The notes beneath the pieces are model-generated. The model saw nothing but the letters and a program-made list of their open reading frames with translations, was not told the DNA's origin and searched no databases. DNA of 64,000 bases from Nocardiopsis alba DSM 43377. GTDB lineage: Bacteria; Actinomycetota; Actinomycetes; Streptosporangiales; Streptosporangiaceae. The stretch covers positions 1 to 64,000 of the forward strand of contig NZ_ANAC01000014.1 of the NCBI RefSeq assembly GCF_000341225.1. The letters are read 5' to 3'. Below, in pieces: positions 32,467 to 40,306 of the stretch. Each line of letters starts with the position of its first letter. The stretch's first letter is position 1. Both the position numbers and the translations under genes were made by a program.

Positions 32467-33675
32467 TCAGCCGGACCGGGGAGCGGCCTCTTCGTGCTCC
32501 TTCTCACGTAGGGCCCGGAGTTCGGCCTCGGCCCGTTCCGCCCGCTCCAAGGCCAGGTCACGGGCCTCCTCGGCGGTGGAGAGCCGCGCGGCCCCCGCCT
32601 CTCGGGCCTCGGCCAGGGTGATCTCGGCCTGGCGGCGTTGCCCCTCCAGTTCGGAGGACAGCCGTTCCCGGTCCGCGGCGGAGCGGTCCAGTTCGGCGGT
32701 GAGGCGTTCGCGTTCGGCCTCGGCGGCGGCACGGTCCGATTCGAGACTCCGTCGGGCCCGGTCCAGTTCGGCGCCCAGACGTTCGCGTTCGGTCTCCAGC
32801 TCCCGGGCGGCCCGGTGGGCCAGATCCTCGGCCCGTTCGGCGCGTGCCAGGGCGTCACGGGCGGACCGTTCGGCCCGGTCGAGCAGGCGGGACCGTTCGG
32901 CGAGCTCCTCGCGCAGGACCTCGGCCTCCTTCCGGGCCCGGTCCAGGGTCCGCGCGGCCTCGGCGCGTTCGCGTTCGGCCTCGGCCCTTGCCCGTTCGAC
33001 GGTCTCGGAGATCCGGCGTTCGGCGGCGGCCAGACCGGCGTTGGCCTCGGCCGTCGCGGCGTCCCGTTCCAGGAGCGCGGTTCGGGCGGCCTCCTCGTGA
33101 CGGTCGCGTTCGGCCTCGGCGGCGTCCCGGCGGAGCAGGGCCTCCTCGGTCATGCGTTCGGCGTCCTGGGTGGCGGCGACGGCCGCTTCGGTGGCCTCCT
33201 CCGCCGATCTGCGGGCCGATTCGGCCTCGCGGCGGCGGTTCTCCGCCTCCAGACGGGCCGAGTCGGCCTCCGAGATCCGGCGGGAGGCCTCCAGACGGGC
33301 CGCCTCCACCTGTGCCTCGGCGGCGGCCGGGTCGGACATCGTGGCGAAGGCCTCGGTGGCGGCCTTCAGGGTCGTCTCCAGCTGTTCGGTCTGGACGGCG
33401 AAGCGGGTGAGCAGGTCGTCGGCGCGCAGACGTGCCGTGGTGACCGGTTCGGCGTCGCGGGGCGCGGCGACCGGGGAGCGCTCCTCGCGTTCGGCGCGGG
33501 CGTCGTTCTCGGCGCTCTCGGCCTCCTGGGCGAGCCGCTGGCGTTCCTTCCAGGCCCGCCAACGCGTGTGTTCTGGCAGGTCGCAGTATTGCGGCGGGCG
33601 CCCGGGGGAGGAACCGCGGGGGACCGGTCGGGTACAGCCGGGAAAGACACAGGTGCTGGAGTCGGAGGAGGCCAC
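32467..33675 (-). CDS. Zinc-knuckle coiled-coil protein (KfrA-like architecture)
   Basis: A 402-residue protein I cannot assign to a characterised family. Residues 9-36 form a likely zinc-binding module: C9-x4-C14-x16-C31-x4-H36 (CVFPGCTRPV; GRPPQYCDLPEHTRWRAW). From about residue 85 to the end it is one long coiled coil, almost only Ala, Glu, Arg, Leu and Asp, with heptads such as AEAERERLTAELDRSAADRE and ARKEAEVLREELAERSRLLD. A small N-terminal domain followed by a long coiled coil recalls KfrA-type DNA-binding and scaffolding proteins, but no helix-turn-helix is seen. It starts with GTG. The FUSC gene follows on the same strand. Function unknown. Confidence 0.75.
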   Translation of the reverse strand: MASSDSSTCVFPGCTRPVPRGSSPGRPPQYCDLPEHTRWRAWKERQRLAQEAESAENDARAEREERSPVAAPRDAEPVTTARLRADDLLTRFAVQTEQLETTLKAATEAFATMSDPAAAEAQVEAARLEASRRISEADSARLEAENRRREAESARRSAEEATEAAVAATQDAERMTEEALLRRDAAEAERDRHEEAARTALLERDAATAEANAGLAAAERRISETVERARAEAERERAEAARTLDRARKEAEVLREELAERSRLLDRAERSARDALARAERAEDLAHRAARELETERERLGAELDRARRSLESDRAAAEAERERLTAELDRSAADRERLSSELEGQRRQAEITLAEAREAGAARLSTAEEARDLALERAERAEAELRALREKEHEEAAPRSG

Positions 33676-33745
33676 GGGGCGAGCGTAGCGTTTTCGGCCT
33701 CGACGTGCCGGGGTGTGTCGCGGGGCGCCGCCGGGGCATGGGAAA

Positions 33746-33782
33746 GCCCCCGCGCGGGACGTGGGTGAGACCGCGCGGGGGC
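33746..33782 (-). terminator. Terminator after the second GNAT gene
   Basis: A perfect 12-base stem (GCCCCCGCGCGG) with a 13-base loop, 28 bases beyond the stop. Confidence 0.65.
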
Positions 33783-33809
33783 CGGTTCTGTGGGCCTGTG
33801 CCGAGAGGG

Positions 33810-34367
33810 TCAGTCGTGGGCGCCGAAACCGTCCACGCGGCAGACCATGGTGGTGACGAAGGGACGGAAGCCCTCCTGCTCCAGGAAGTCGATGTCCTCG
33901 GAGGCGGTGGCCAGGGCGGAGAACTCGATGTCCCGGACGCCCATGGAGGCGAGCTGCCTACGGATCTCCTCCAGGAGCTTGGAGCCCACCCCGGTGCCGG
34001 TGTACTCGGGGTCGATCGCGAAGGTCTGCACCACCGCGATGCGTTCGCCCCGGTCCCAGCTGCCCTGGGAGCTCTCTCGAATGGTGACCATCGCGTAGCC
34101 GGCGAGGTCGCCGTCGTGCTCGGCGAGGATCGCCATGGTCTCGGGGTCGGCCAGCCACGCCTTGTACTGGGCGCGGCGTCGTCGCCAGGACTCGTCCAGG
34201 CCGACGGAGCTGATGATGTCCTCGAGGTGGGGGTTGGTCATCGTGTGCTGCTGGTGGAGGGCGCCCCACAGGTCGGCGAGCTCCTCCACCTCGTGAGCAC
34301 CGAGGTAGCGGAAACCGAGAACGTCGACGCTGCCAGGTCGAGGTTTGGTCATCAGCGAATTTTGCAT
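33810..34367 (-). CDS. GNAT family N-acetyltransferase
   Basis: A 185-residue acetyltransferase. Motif A is VVQTFAIDPEYTGTGVGSKLLEEI, where the T-G-T-G-V-G loop holds CoA; the following strand is RDIEFSALATASEDIDFLEQEGFRPF, typical of GNAT enzymes. The N-terminal half is helical (AHEVEELADLWGALHQQHTM; DESWRRRRAQYKAWLAD). I chose the ATG at 34367 because GAGAAG precedes it; the next ATG, five codons later, has no ribosome site. It is divergent from a LysR gene, with a 300-base region between. The acceptor substrate is not evident. Confidence 0.85.
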   Translation of the reverse strand: MQNSLMTKPRPGSVDVLGFRYLGAHEVEELADLWGALHQQHTMTNPHLEDIISSVGLDESWRRRRAQYKAWLADPETMAILAEHDGDLAGYAMVTIRESSQGSWDRGERIAVVQTFAIDPEYTGTGVGSKLLEEIRRQLASMGVRDIEFSALATASEDIDFLEQEGFRPFVTTMVCRVDGFGAHD

Positions 34368-34667
34368 GTTCTTCTCACCCGTTCCACCGACTTGGGCACT
34401 GGTCTCCCAGGATGCCGCTCGAAGCGGATCCGTGGTTGAGCTGTGCGTCCGACTGTACGTGTCGGGGAAGGCGCTGGGGGCCATGACACGGAGAAAACCC
34501 GGCATGTGATCACTAAAGGAGAAGAAAGTGCAATCTTTCTTCCTGGTGTCCTCAAAGCCCGTGGTGGTGGGGGTGGTCGGACGATGTGCAGGGAATCACC
34601 CGCAAAGAAGTCGTCATCGGACCGAAACCACGTCGATATTCAGGCGTTCTGTCATAAATTGGGACAC
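34368..34667. other. Divergent control region between GNAT and LysR genes
   Basis: About 300 bases, noticeably AT-richer than the coding DNA around it (for example CACTAAAGGAGAAGAAAGTG). It probably holds the promoters of both genes and a small candidate ORF at 34528-34671. Confidence 0.45.
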
Positions 34668-34671
34668 ATGA
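34528..34671 (+). CDS. Possible 47-residue leader ORF coupled to the LysR gene
   Basis: A GTG at 34528 has the best ribosome site of the region (AAAGGAG, six bases before). The 47 codons run to a TGA that overlaps the LysR start as ATGA. The product would begin MQSFFLVSSKPVVVGVVGRC. Codon use is poor in GC at third positions (ATA, AGA, TCT, AAT), unlike neighbouring genes, which argues against a long-standing protein. It may be a regulatory leader or chance. Confidence 0.3.
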   Translation: MQSFFLVSSKPVVVGVVGRCAGNHPQRSRHRTETTSIFRRSVINWDT

Positions 34672-35597
34672 TCGACGTTCGGCGCTTGCAGCTTCTTCAG
34701 GCCCTCGACCACCATCGCACGGTGGCCGCCACCGCGGAGGCGCTCAATGTCACGCCGTCGGCGGTCTCCCAACAGCTCGCCGCCCTGGCCAAGGAGGCCG
34801 GTGTCCCCCTCGTCGAGCGCCAGGGACGCCGCTTCCTGCTGACCGGTGCCGCGCGCGTGCTGCTCAAACGCGCCCACGTGATCTTCGCGGAGATGGAACG
34901 CGCCACCGCCGACCTGGCCGAGTACGCCGACGGCGACCGGGGCGTGGTGCGCGTGGGCTCCTTCTCCACCGGCATCAGCGACCTGGTGGCCCCCGCCCTG
35001 GCCCGACTGCGCGACAGCCACCCGGGTTGGAGCTTCGAGGTCGTCCAGGCCGAGCCCGAGGAGAGCGCCGAGATGGTGCGCTCGGGCCGTCTGGACGTGG
35101 CCGTCACCATGTCCACCAGCCACCTGCCCCCGGCCGGGGACCCGGATTTTCGCAGCGACCCGGTCATGGTCGAGCTCTTCGACGCGATCCTGCCCTACCA
35201 GCACCCCCTGGCGACCCGGACCAGCCTGCACCTGGCCGACGACCTCGCGGACGAGGACTGGATCATGTCCGCTCCGGGCACCGCGTGGAACGCCTGTGTG
35301 ACCGCCGCGGCCAACCAGGCCGGCTTCCAGCCGCGCGTCGTGCACACCGTCGACGACTTCAGCGCCGTCTTCGCGATGGTCCAGTCGGGGCTGGGCGTGG
35401 CCCTGATGCCCCGGTTGGCCTGGACCGGGCTCAACCTTCCCCAGATCGTGGTGCGCGGGGTACGCGAGACCGCCCGACGCCACATCCTCGTGCTCTCCCG
35501 TGCGGGCGCCACGCCCGAACCCCTGCTCACCGCGGTCCGAGAGGCCGCCAGCAAGGTGCCGGTCCCCTCGGTGGGACCCTTCGCGATAGCGGGCTGA
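34668..35597 (+). CDS. LysR family transcriptional regulator
   Basis: A 309-residue LysR regulator. The N-terminal winged helix is complete (MIDVRRLQLLQALDHHRTVA; AEALNVTPSAVSQQLAALAK; LVERQGRRFLLTGAARVLLK), then the linker helix (VIFAEMERATADLAEYADGD) and a two-lobed periplasmic-binding-like effector domain (VVRVGSFSTGISDLVAPALA; EMVRSGRLDVAVTMS; VVHTVDDFSAVFAMVQSGLG). The ATG at 34668 is in the standard family position. It is divergent from the GNAT gene and convergent with a second LysR gene only eight bases away. The target is unknown; the divergent GNAT gene is the first candidate. Confidence 0.92.
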   Translation: MIDVRRLQLLQALDHHRTVAATAEALNVTPSAVSQQLAALAKEAGVPLVERQGRRFLLTGAARVLLKRAHVIFAEMERATADLAEYADGDRGVVRVGSFSTGISDLVAPALARLRDSHPGWSFEVVQAEPEESAEMVRSGRLDVAVTMSTSHLPPAGDPDFRSDPVMVELFDAILPYQHPLATRTSLHLADDLADEDWIMSAPGTAWNACVTAAANQAGFQPRVVHTVDDFSAVFAMVQSGLGVALMPRLAWTGLNLPQIVVRGVRETARRHILVLSRAGATPEPLLTAVREAASKVPVPSVGPFAIAG

Positions 35598-35604
35598 CCG
35601 CGCC

Positions 35605-36525
35605 TCAGAACGGCAGCGGGGGCACGTCGTCGAGCACGTCCTCGGCCGCCCTTCGAAGGTAGGAGGCCACCACCCGGATCGGACGCCAGGCCCAGCCGCC
35701 GGTGCGCCCGGCCAGGTACACCTGTCGGACCCCGCCCAGTTCCCCCACGGGGGCGTGGGCGATCCCGCGCCGGGTGGTGGTGGACAGCCTGGGCACCACC
35801 CCCACACCCATGCCGGTGGCCACCAGTTCCTCGAACAGCTCCAGGGTGTCGATCCGGTGCACGATGCGCGGGGTGAAGCCGGCGTCGGCGCACATCCGGT
35901 GCACCAATGCCTCCTCGTCCCCTCGGAAGGGGCTGGCGATCCACGCCGCGTCGGACAGTTCGCGCAGGCGGCGCCGGGTGAGGATGCGGCTGTCCGCCCC
36001 TCGTGAGGGCTGGGAGAGCAGGAGACTCTCCGTGCCCATCGGATATACCGTCAGTATTCCCGGGAAACGTCGGGGGAGAAGACTGTACTGGTACACCACC
36101 CCCAGATCGGCCTCCCCGTCCTGCAACAGATCCAGCGCCTGTTCCGATTCGTACTCGGTCAGATGGATGTCGATCCCGGGGTGGTCGTTCCTCAAACGGC
36201 GCAGGGCGGGCAGAACGATCGGCGCGGCCGAGGTGTACATGACCAGGTCGACGCGGCCGACAGGGGCTCCCTCCCCCTCGAACTCGGCCTGGGCCGCCTC
36301 CACCCGGGCCAGGATGTCCACGGCGTGCTCGGCCAGCCTCCGCCCCGCCGGGGTGAGCCGGACGCGGCGGCCGTCGGGCGCCAGGAGGGGCACCCCGGCC
36401 TCCTTCTCCAGGACGGAGAAGTGTTTGGAGACCGCCGAGGTGCTCATGCCTGTGACCTCGGACACGGCCGCCATGGTGCCGAGTCGTTCCAGTTCCACGA
36501 GTAGACGCAGCCGAGTGAAGTCCAT
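35605..36525 (-). CDS. LysR family transcriptional regulator
   Basis: A second LysR regulator, 306 residues, not a copy of its neighbour. The helix-turn-helix is FTRLRLLVELERLGTMAAVS and VTGMSTSAVSKHFSVLEKEA; the linker and effector domain follow (VGRVDLVMYTSAAPIVLPAL; LDLLQDGEADLGVVYQYSLL; IDTLELFEELVATGMGVGVV). The ATG at 36525 is used; the TTG codon before it is also open. It is divergent from the EamA exporter gene at a very short distance, the standard arrangement of a LysR regulator and its target. The palindrome at 36527-36544 lies over the start and may be its operator. Confidence 0.91.
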   Translation of the reverse strand: MDFTRLRLLVELERLGTMAAVSEVTGMSTSAVSKHFSVLEKEAGVPLLAPDGRRVRLTPAGRRLAEHAVDILARVEAAQAEFEGEGAPVGRVDLVMYTSAAPIVLPALRRLRNDHPGIDIHLTEYESEQALDLLQDGEADLGVVYQYSLLPRRFPGILTVYPMGTESLLLSQPSRGADSRILTRRRLRELSDAAWIASPFRGDEEALVHRMCADAGFTPRIVHRIDTLELFEELVATGMGVGVVPRLSTTTRRGIAHAPVGELGGVRQVYLAGRTGGWAWRPIRVVASYLRRAAEDVLDDVPPLPF

Positions 36526-36526
36526 C

Positions 36527-36544
36527 AACCGAAACTACACGGTT
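36527..36544. promoter_or_regulatory. Candidate LysR operator between LysR and EamA genes
   Basis: AACCG, eight bases, CGGTT: a dyad in the divergent gap, directly upstream of the LysR ATG. A further half-site CGGTT lies at 36555-36559. Confidence 0.45.
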
Positions 36545-36560
36545 CATCCACCATCGGTTC

Positions 36561-37607
36561 GTGGACAGAAACGGAGGACTGCAATCCAATGGTCGGGTGA
36601 TCCGCTCATACCTCCCCTCCCTCGGCCGTGCCCGATTCCAGATCCCGGCGCCGATGATGCTGCTCATCGGCATGTTCACGCTGCACACGGGCAGCTCCCT
36701 GGCGGTCACCGCCTTCGAACACGCGAGCCCCGCCACCGTCACCTGGCTGCGTCTGACGTGGGCCGCGCTGCTCCTGACGGCCTTCGGCGGCCGCTCCCTG
36801 TGGCGTGCCGTACGCGCCGCGAGCCGCCGTGAGCTGGGCGCCGTGGTGATCCTGGGCACAGCGAGCGCGGGGATGATGCTGTTCTACTCCGAGGCGACGG
36901 CGCGGATCGAACTCGGCACCGCCACCTCCATCGAATTCCTCGGCACCCTCGTGGTCGCCGTGGCCGCGATGCGCCGTCGTAGGGAACTGGTGTGGATCGT
37001 CGCCGCCGTCGTGGGCGTGATCTGCCTGACCCGTCCCTGGCAGGGCGACCTGGACCTGGTGGGTCTGGGGTTCGCGCTGGCCGGAGCGGTCTGCGTGATC
37101 GGCTACATCGTCCTCACCCAGCGGGTGGGGGCCGGGTTCGGCGCCGTGCACGGGCTGGCCCTGGCCATGACCGTGGGCGCGGTGGTGACCGCGCCGCTGG
37201 GGGCTCCGGGGGCGCTGGTCGACCCCGACCTCGGTCTGATCGGTTTCACGCTGCTCATCGCGCTGCTCTTCCCGATGGTGCCGTTCCTGCTGGAGATGAT
37301 CGCCCTCCAGCGGATGAGCCGTACCGCCTACAGCACCTTCTCCAGTCTGGAGCCGGCGGTCGCCCTGGTGATGGGCATGATCGTGATCGGCCAGGCCCCG
37401 GTCGCGGTCCAGCTCGTGGGCATGGGGCTGGTGGTGGTCGCCGGGATCGGCGCTGCCCGAGGGGACCAGGCCCGCGGCCCCGCCGTCCCAGAGAGGAAGG
37501 TGGTGCGCGAATACCGCACCGGAACGGGTTCGGGGGCGAAGGACGGCGCCTCCGACCCCGTTCCCCCTCCGGGGACGCTCCGGGAACCGACCGTGGAGGC
37601 GGCCTGA
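36561..37607 (+). CDS. EamA/DMT family exporter
   Basis: A 348-residue membrane protein with ten helices in two EamA repeats (PMMLLIGMFTLHTGSSLAVT to VCLTRPW, then VGLGFALAGAVCVIGYIVLT to LVGMGLVVVAGIGAARG). The RhtA-like wording (FEHASPATVTWLRLTWAALL; IALQRMSRTAYSTFSSLEPA) suggests export of amino acids such as threonine or homoserine, but the substrate is inferred. After residue 300 there is a hydrophilic tail (GPAVPERKVVREYRTGTGSG). The start is uncertain: the GTG at 36561 lies only 35 bases from the divergent LysR gene; the GTG at 36597 would leave more room for a promoter. Confidence 0.88.
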   Translation: MDRNGGLQSNGRVIRSYLPSLGRARFQIPAPMMLLIGMFTLHTGSSLAVTAFEHASPATVTWLRLTWAALLLTAFGGRSLWRAVRAASRRELGAVVILGTASAGMMLFYSEATARIELGTATSIEFLGTLVVAVAAMRRRRELVWIVAAVVGVICLTRPWQGDLDLVGLGFALAGAVCVIGYIVLTQRVGAGFGAVHGLALAMTVGAVVTAPLGAPGALVDPDLGLIGFTLLIALLFPMVPFLLEMIALQRMSRTAYSTFSSLEPAVALVMGMIVIGQAPVAVQLVGMGLVVVAGIGAARGDQARGPAVPERKVVREYRTGTGSGAKDGASDPVPPPGTLREPTVEAA

Positions 37608-37609
37608 CC

Positions 37610-37645
37610 CGTCCCTCGTGAAGGGTCCGTGGAGCGGAAGGGACG
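37610..37645 (+). terminator. Possible terminator after the EamA gene
   Basis: A seven-base stem (CGTCCCT) with a long loop just after the stop. Weak. Confidence 0.3.
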
Positions 37646-37742
37646 AGGGGCGGAGAACACGTGGACATGAGCCGGCCCACGCCCCGGACACACCCCCGCG
37701 CAACGCGTTCGGGCCCGTGTATGTACTAGCTTGGTGCCAATC

Positions 37743-39539
37743 ATGGCGGCGAAAACCAACCTCGAACTTCTGCGCGCCCACGAGCCGGTGCTCATGTGCA
37801 CCAAGGGAGAGCTCTTCTTCCCCACCGACGTGGACGCCTACGTACGCAATTGCAGTCTCTGGATCGAGGAGCCCGGCGGAGGTGAGAGTGTCATCGTCCC
37901 CGCGGGGGAGCTCACCCTGGACCGTCTGGCGCGGGCCGAGGAGGAGTGGCCCCACCGTCACAAGCACCTGAGGTTCGTGCAGGAGGAGACCCTGCGCGAG
38001 GAGGCCCGTCGCTTCAAGGGCATGGCGCGTTCGGTCATCCCCAAGAGCGGCCGTCTGGCCGCCGTCGGCGTCCTCGGCCGTGTCCTCGACATCCTGATGA
38101 AGATCTCGCTGCTCGTCCGAGGGGCGGTCCCGGGCGGGGTCACCTTCGCGGCGGTCACCCGCTACCGCGAGCGGGTCGACAACGGCGGGGCCACCTACTA
38201 CGGGCGGGTCACCCGCGAGGGCGGCTACATCGTCCTCCAGTACTGGTTCTTCTACGCGATGAACGACTGGCGCACCATCTACGGCGGGGTCAACGACCAC
38301 GAGGCCGACTGGGAACGCGTCACCGTCTACGTGGTGGAGAACCCCGACGGCACCACCCGGCCGGTCTGGGTGGGGGCCTCCTCGCACGAATACCACGGCG
38401 ACGACCTGCGCCGCTCCTGGGAGGACCCCGACCTGCACCGGGACGGCGAGCACCCGATGATCTACGTCGGCGCGGGCTCGCACTCCCACCAGATGCTCCC
38501 CGGCGACTACCTCATCCAGGTCGACCCCTCCTTCCTGCGGGGTCTGGTCAGCGCCTGGCGCAACCTCGGCCGGCGGCTCTTCCGCGCGGACAGCGCCATG
38601 CACGGTATCGGCGTCCCCTTCGTGGACTACGCGCGCGGTGACGGGGAACGCCTGGGGCCGGGCGGCGACCGGGAGTGGAACGCCGTCCTCATCGACGACG
38701 ACACCCCCTGGGTCCACGGTTTCCGCGGACTGTGGGGGCGCGACACCCGTGACTTCTTCGACGGCGAACGCGCGCCCAGCGGCCCCCGCTACGAGCGGGA
38801 CGGCACCATCCGTCGTTCCTGGGCCGACCCGCTGGCCTGGGTCGGTCTCCAGAAGGTCGCGCCGACCGAGGCCGCGGCGCGGGCCGAGCTGCGCTCCCAC
38901 GTGGGGGCCCTCGACGAACGGATCGGCGAGTACGAATCCGAGATCGTCGAGCGACGGGACCGGATCCGAAGGCTGGAGTCCGCGCGTCTGGTGCTGGCCC
39001 GTGAGGCCTCCTCCCGACCCCGCGCCCGCGAGTACTCCGAGGAGATCGAGAACCTGGAGGGGGAGCTCGCCGAGATCTACGAGAGGCGGGCGTTGACCGC
39101 GGACGAGCGCGACGCCCACCTGCGGGCCCTCGCGAGCGACGTTCCGCTGGTGCCCTCGCCGACCGGGCACCTCAAGGCGCCGCACATGCCCTACGCCTCG
39201 GGCGAGCAGCGCAGCACCCGGTTCCTGCACCTGTGGGTGGCGCTGAGCACGCCCCTGCTCCTGCTCTCCCTCGCGCTCACCCTCTTCCTGCTCAGCGGGC
39301 AGATGACGCTGTGGGCGATGCTCGGCGTGGTGCTGCTGTTCGCCGCGATCGACTCCGTGGCCCGTCGCCGTTTCCTCCAGTACCTCACGGGGCTGGCGAT
39401 CGCCGCGGTGGCCATCGGGTTGATCGTGGGGGTGGTGGTCGCCTTCATCGCGGACTGGCGCATCGCCGTCACGGTGCCGATCGTGCTCATCGTCGTGGTG
39501 CTGCTGGTGGTCAACATCCGCGACCTGATGCGCCGCTGA
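37743..39539 (+). CDS. VPS62-like domain membrane protein of unknown function
   Basis: A 598-residue protein. Residues about 130-300 resemble the VPS62 domain known from yeast and scattered bacteria: LQYWFFYAMNDWRTIYGGVN, DHEADWERVTVYVV, WVGASSHEYHGDD and HPMIYVGAGSHSHQMLPGDY. The pattern of conserved Trp, His and Asp suggests a metal- or sugar-binding surface. A coiled coil follows (about 395-465, HVGALDERIGEYESEIVERR), then three hydrophobic segments at the C-terminus (LSTPLLLLSLALTLFLLSG; LWAMLGVVLLFAAI; and a run of two more spans to the end). No signal peptide is seen at the N-terminus. The ATG at 37743 lacks a ribosome site. I do not know its role. Confidence 0.72.
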   Translation: MAAKTNLELLRAHEPVLMCTKGELFFPTDVDAYVRNCSLWIEEPGGGESVIVPAGELTLDRLARAEEEWPHRHKHLRFVQEETLREEARRFKGMARSVIPKSGRLAAVGVLGRVLDILMKISLLVRGAVPGGVTFAAVTRYRERVDNGGATYYGRVTREGGYIVLQYWFFYAMNDWRTIYGGVNDHEADWERVTVYVVENPDGTTRPVWVGASSHEYHGDDLRRSWEDPDLHRDGEHPMIYVGAGSHSHQMLPGDYLIQVDPSFLRGLVSAWRNLGRRLFRADSAMHGIGVPFVDYARGDGERLGPGGDREWNAVLIDDDTPWVHGFRGLWGRDTRDFFDGERAPSGPRYERDGTIRRSWADPLAWVGLQKVAPTEAAARAELRSHVGALDERIGEYESEIVERRDRIRRLESARLVLAREASSRPRAREYSEEIENLEGELAEIYERRALTADERDAHLRALASDVPLVPSPTGHLKAPHMPYASGEQRSTRFLHLWVALSTPLLLLSLALTLFLLSGQMTLWAMLGVVLLFAAIDSVARRRFLQYLTGLAIAAVAIGLIVGVVVAFIADWRIAVTVPIVLIVVVLLVVNIRDLMRR

Positions 39540-39548
39540 CGTCCCCTC

Positions 39549-39578
39549 GTGCCCCGGAGCGTCGTCGCTCCGGGGCAC
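39549..39578 (+). terminator. Terminator after the VPS62-like gene
   Basis: A perfect 12-base stem (GTGCCCCGGAGC) with a six-base loop, nine bases after the stop. Confidence 0.75.
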
Positions 39579-39587
39579 AATGGGGGT

Positions 39588-40235
39588 ATGGACGACGCCC
39601 TGTTCGACGCGCCACCGGTCATGGTGGCCCCGGGAGCGGTCCACCTGCCCGGTCTGCTGCCGTTGGAAACCCGGATCGATCTGGTGCGACGCTGCCGTGA
39701 ATGGGCACGCGGGCCCGCCGGGATGCGCAGGCACACCATGCCGAGCGGCGGGGTCATGAGCGTCGACATGGTCGCCCTCGGATGGCATTGGCGCCCCTAC
39801 ACCTATAGCCGGACCCTGCCCGACGGCACCCCGGTCCGGCCCTTCCCCGACCTGCTCGGCACGTTGGTGGTGCGTTCCGTGGAGGCCGCCTACGGTGAGC
39901 CCTACGAGGGCGACGCCCATGACGTCGCCCTGGTCAACTTCTACGACGCCGACGCCCGTATGGGCATGCACCAGGACCGGGACGAACGCTCCCCGGCCCC
40001 GGTGGTCTCCATCAGCCTCGGTGACACCTGCGTCTTCCGTTTCGGAGGCACCGAGCACCGGGGTCGTCCCTACACCGACGTCGAACTGCGCGACGGCGAC
40101 GTGTTCGTCTTCGGCGGCCCCTCGCGGCTGGCCTACCACGGGGTCCCCCGTGTCCGTCCGGGCACGGCCGACCCCGCCCTGGGGCTCAAGGGGCGGCTCA
40201 ACATCACGATCCGGGCCTCCGGACTCTCCCACTGA
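39588..40235 (+). CDS. alkB: AlkB-type 2-oxoglutarate/Fe(II) dioxygenase
   Basis: A 215-residue dioxygenase that repairs alkylated bases in DNA or RNA by oxidative demethylation. The iron ligands are His128 and Asp130 (MGMHQDRDE) and His184 (AYHGV); the 2-oxoglutarate arginines are Arg203 and Arg209 (GRLNITIRA). NFYDADARMGMHQD is the family signature, and RPFPDLLGTLV is the nucleotide-recognition lid region. Length equals that of Escherichia coli AlkB. The ATG at 39588 follows GGGGGT. It lies directly after a terminator; corA starts 71 bases after its stop. No ada or other repair genes are adjacent. Confidence 0.9.
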   Translation: MDDALFDAPPVMVAPGAVHLPGLLPLETRIDLVRRCREWARGPAGMRRHTMPSGGVMSVDMVALGWHWRPYTYSRTLPDGTPVRPFPDLLGTLVVRSVEAAYGEPYEGDAHDVALVNFYDADARMGMHQDRDERSPAPVVSISLGDTCVFRFGGTEHRGRPYTDVELRDGDVFVFGGPSRLAYHGVPRVRPGTADPALGLKGRLNITIRASGLSH

Positions 40236-40306
40236 GGGCGTGTCCGCTCGCCCCCGGGCACGGTCCGGGCCAGGATCGTGGGCAGGGGAGAGCAGGGAGG
40301 ACGACC

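Noticed and set aside
36606..40232. A 1208-codon minus-strand ORF spanning several genes
   Set aside because: It covers the EamA, VPS62-like and AlkB genes, all with clear homology on the plus strand. High-GC antisense frames often stay open.
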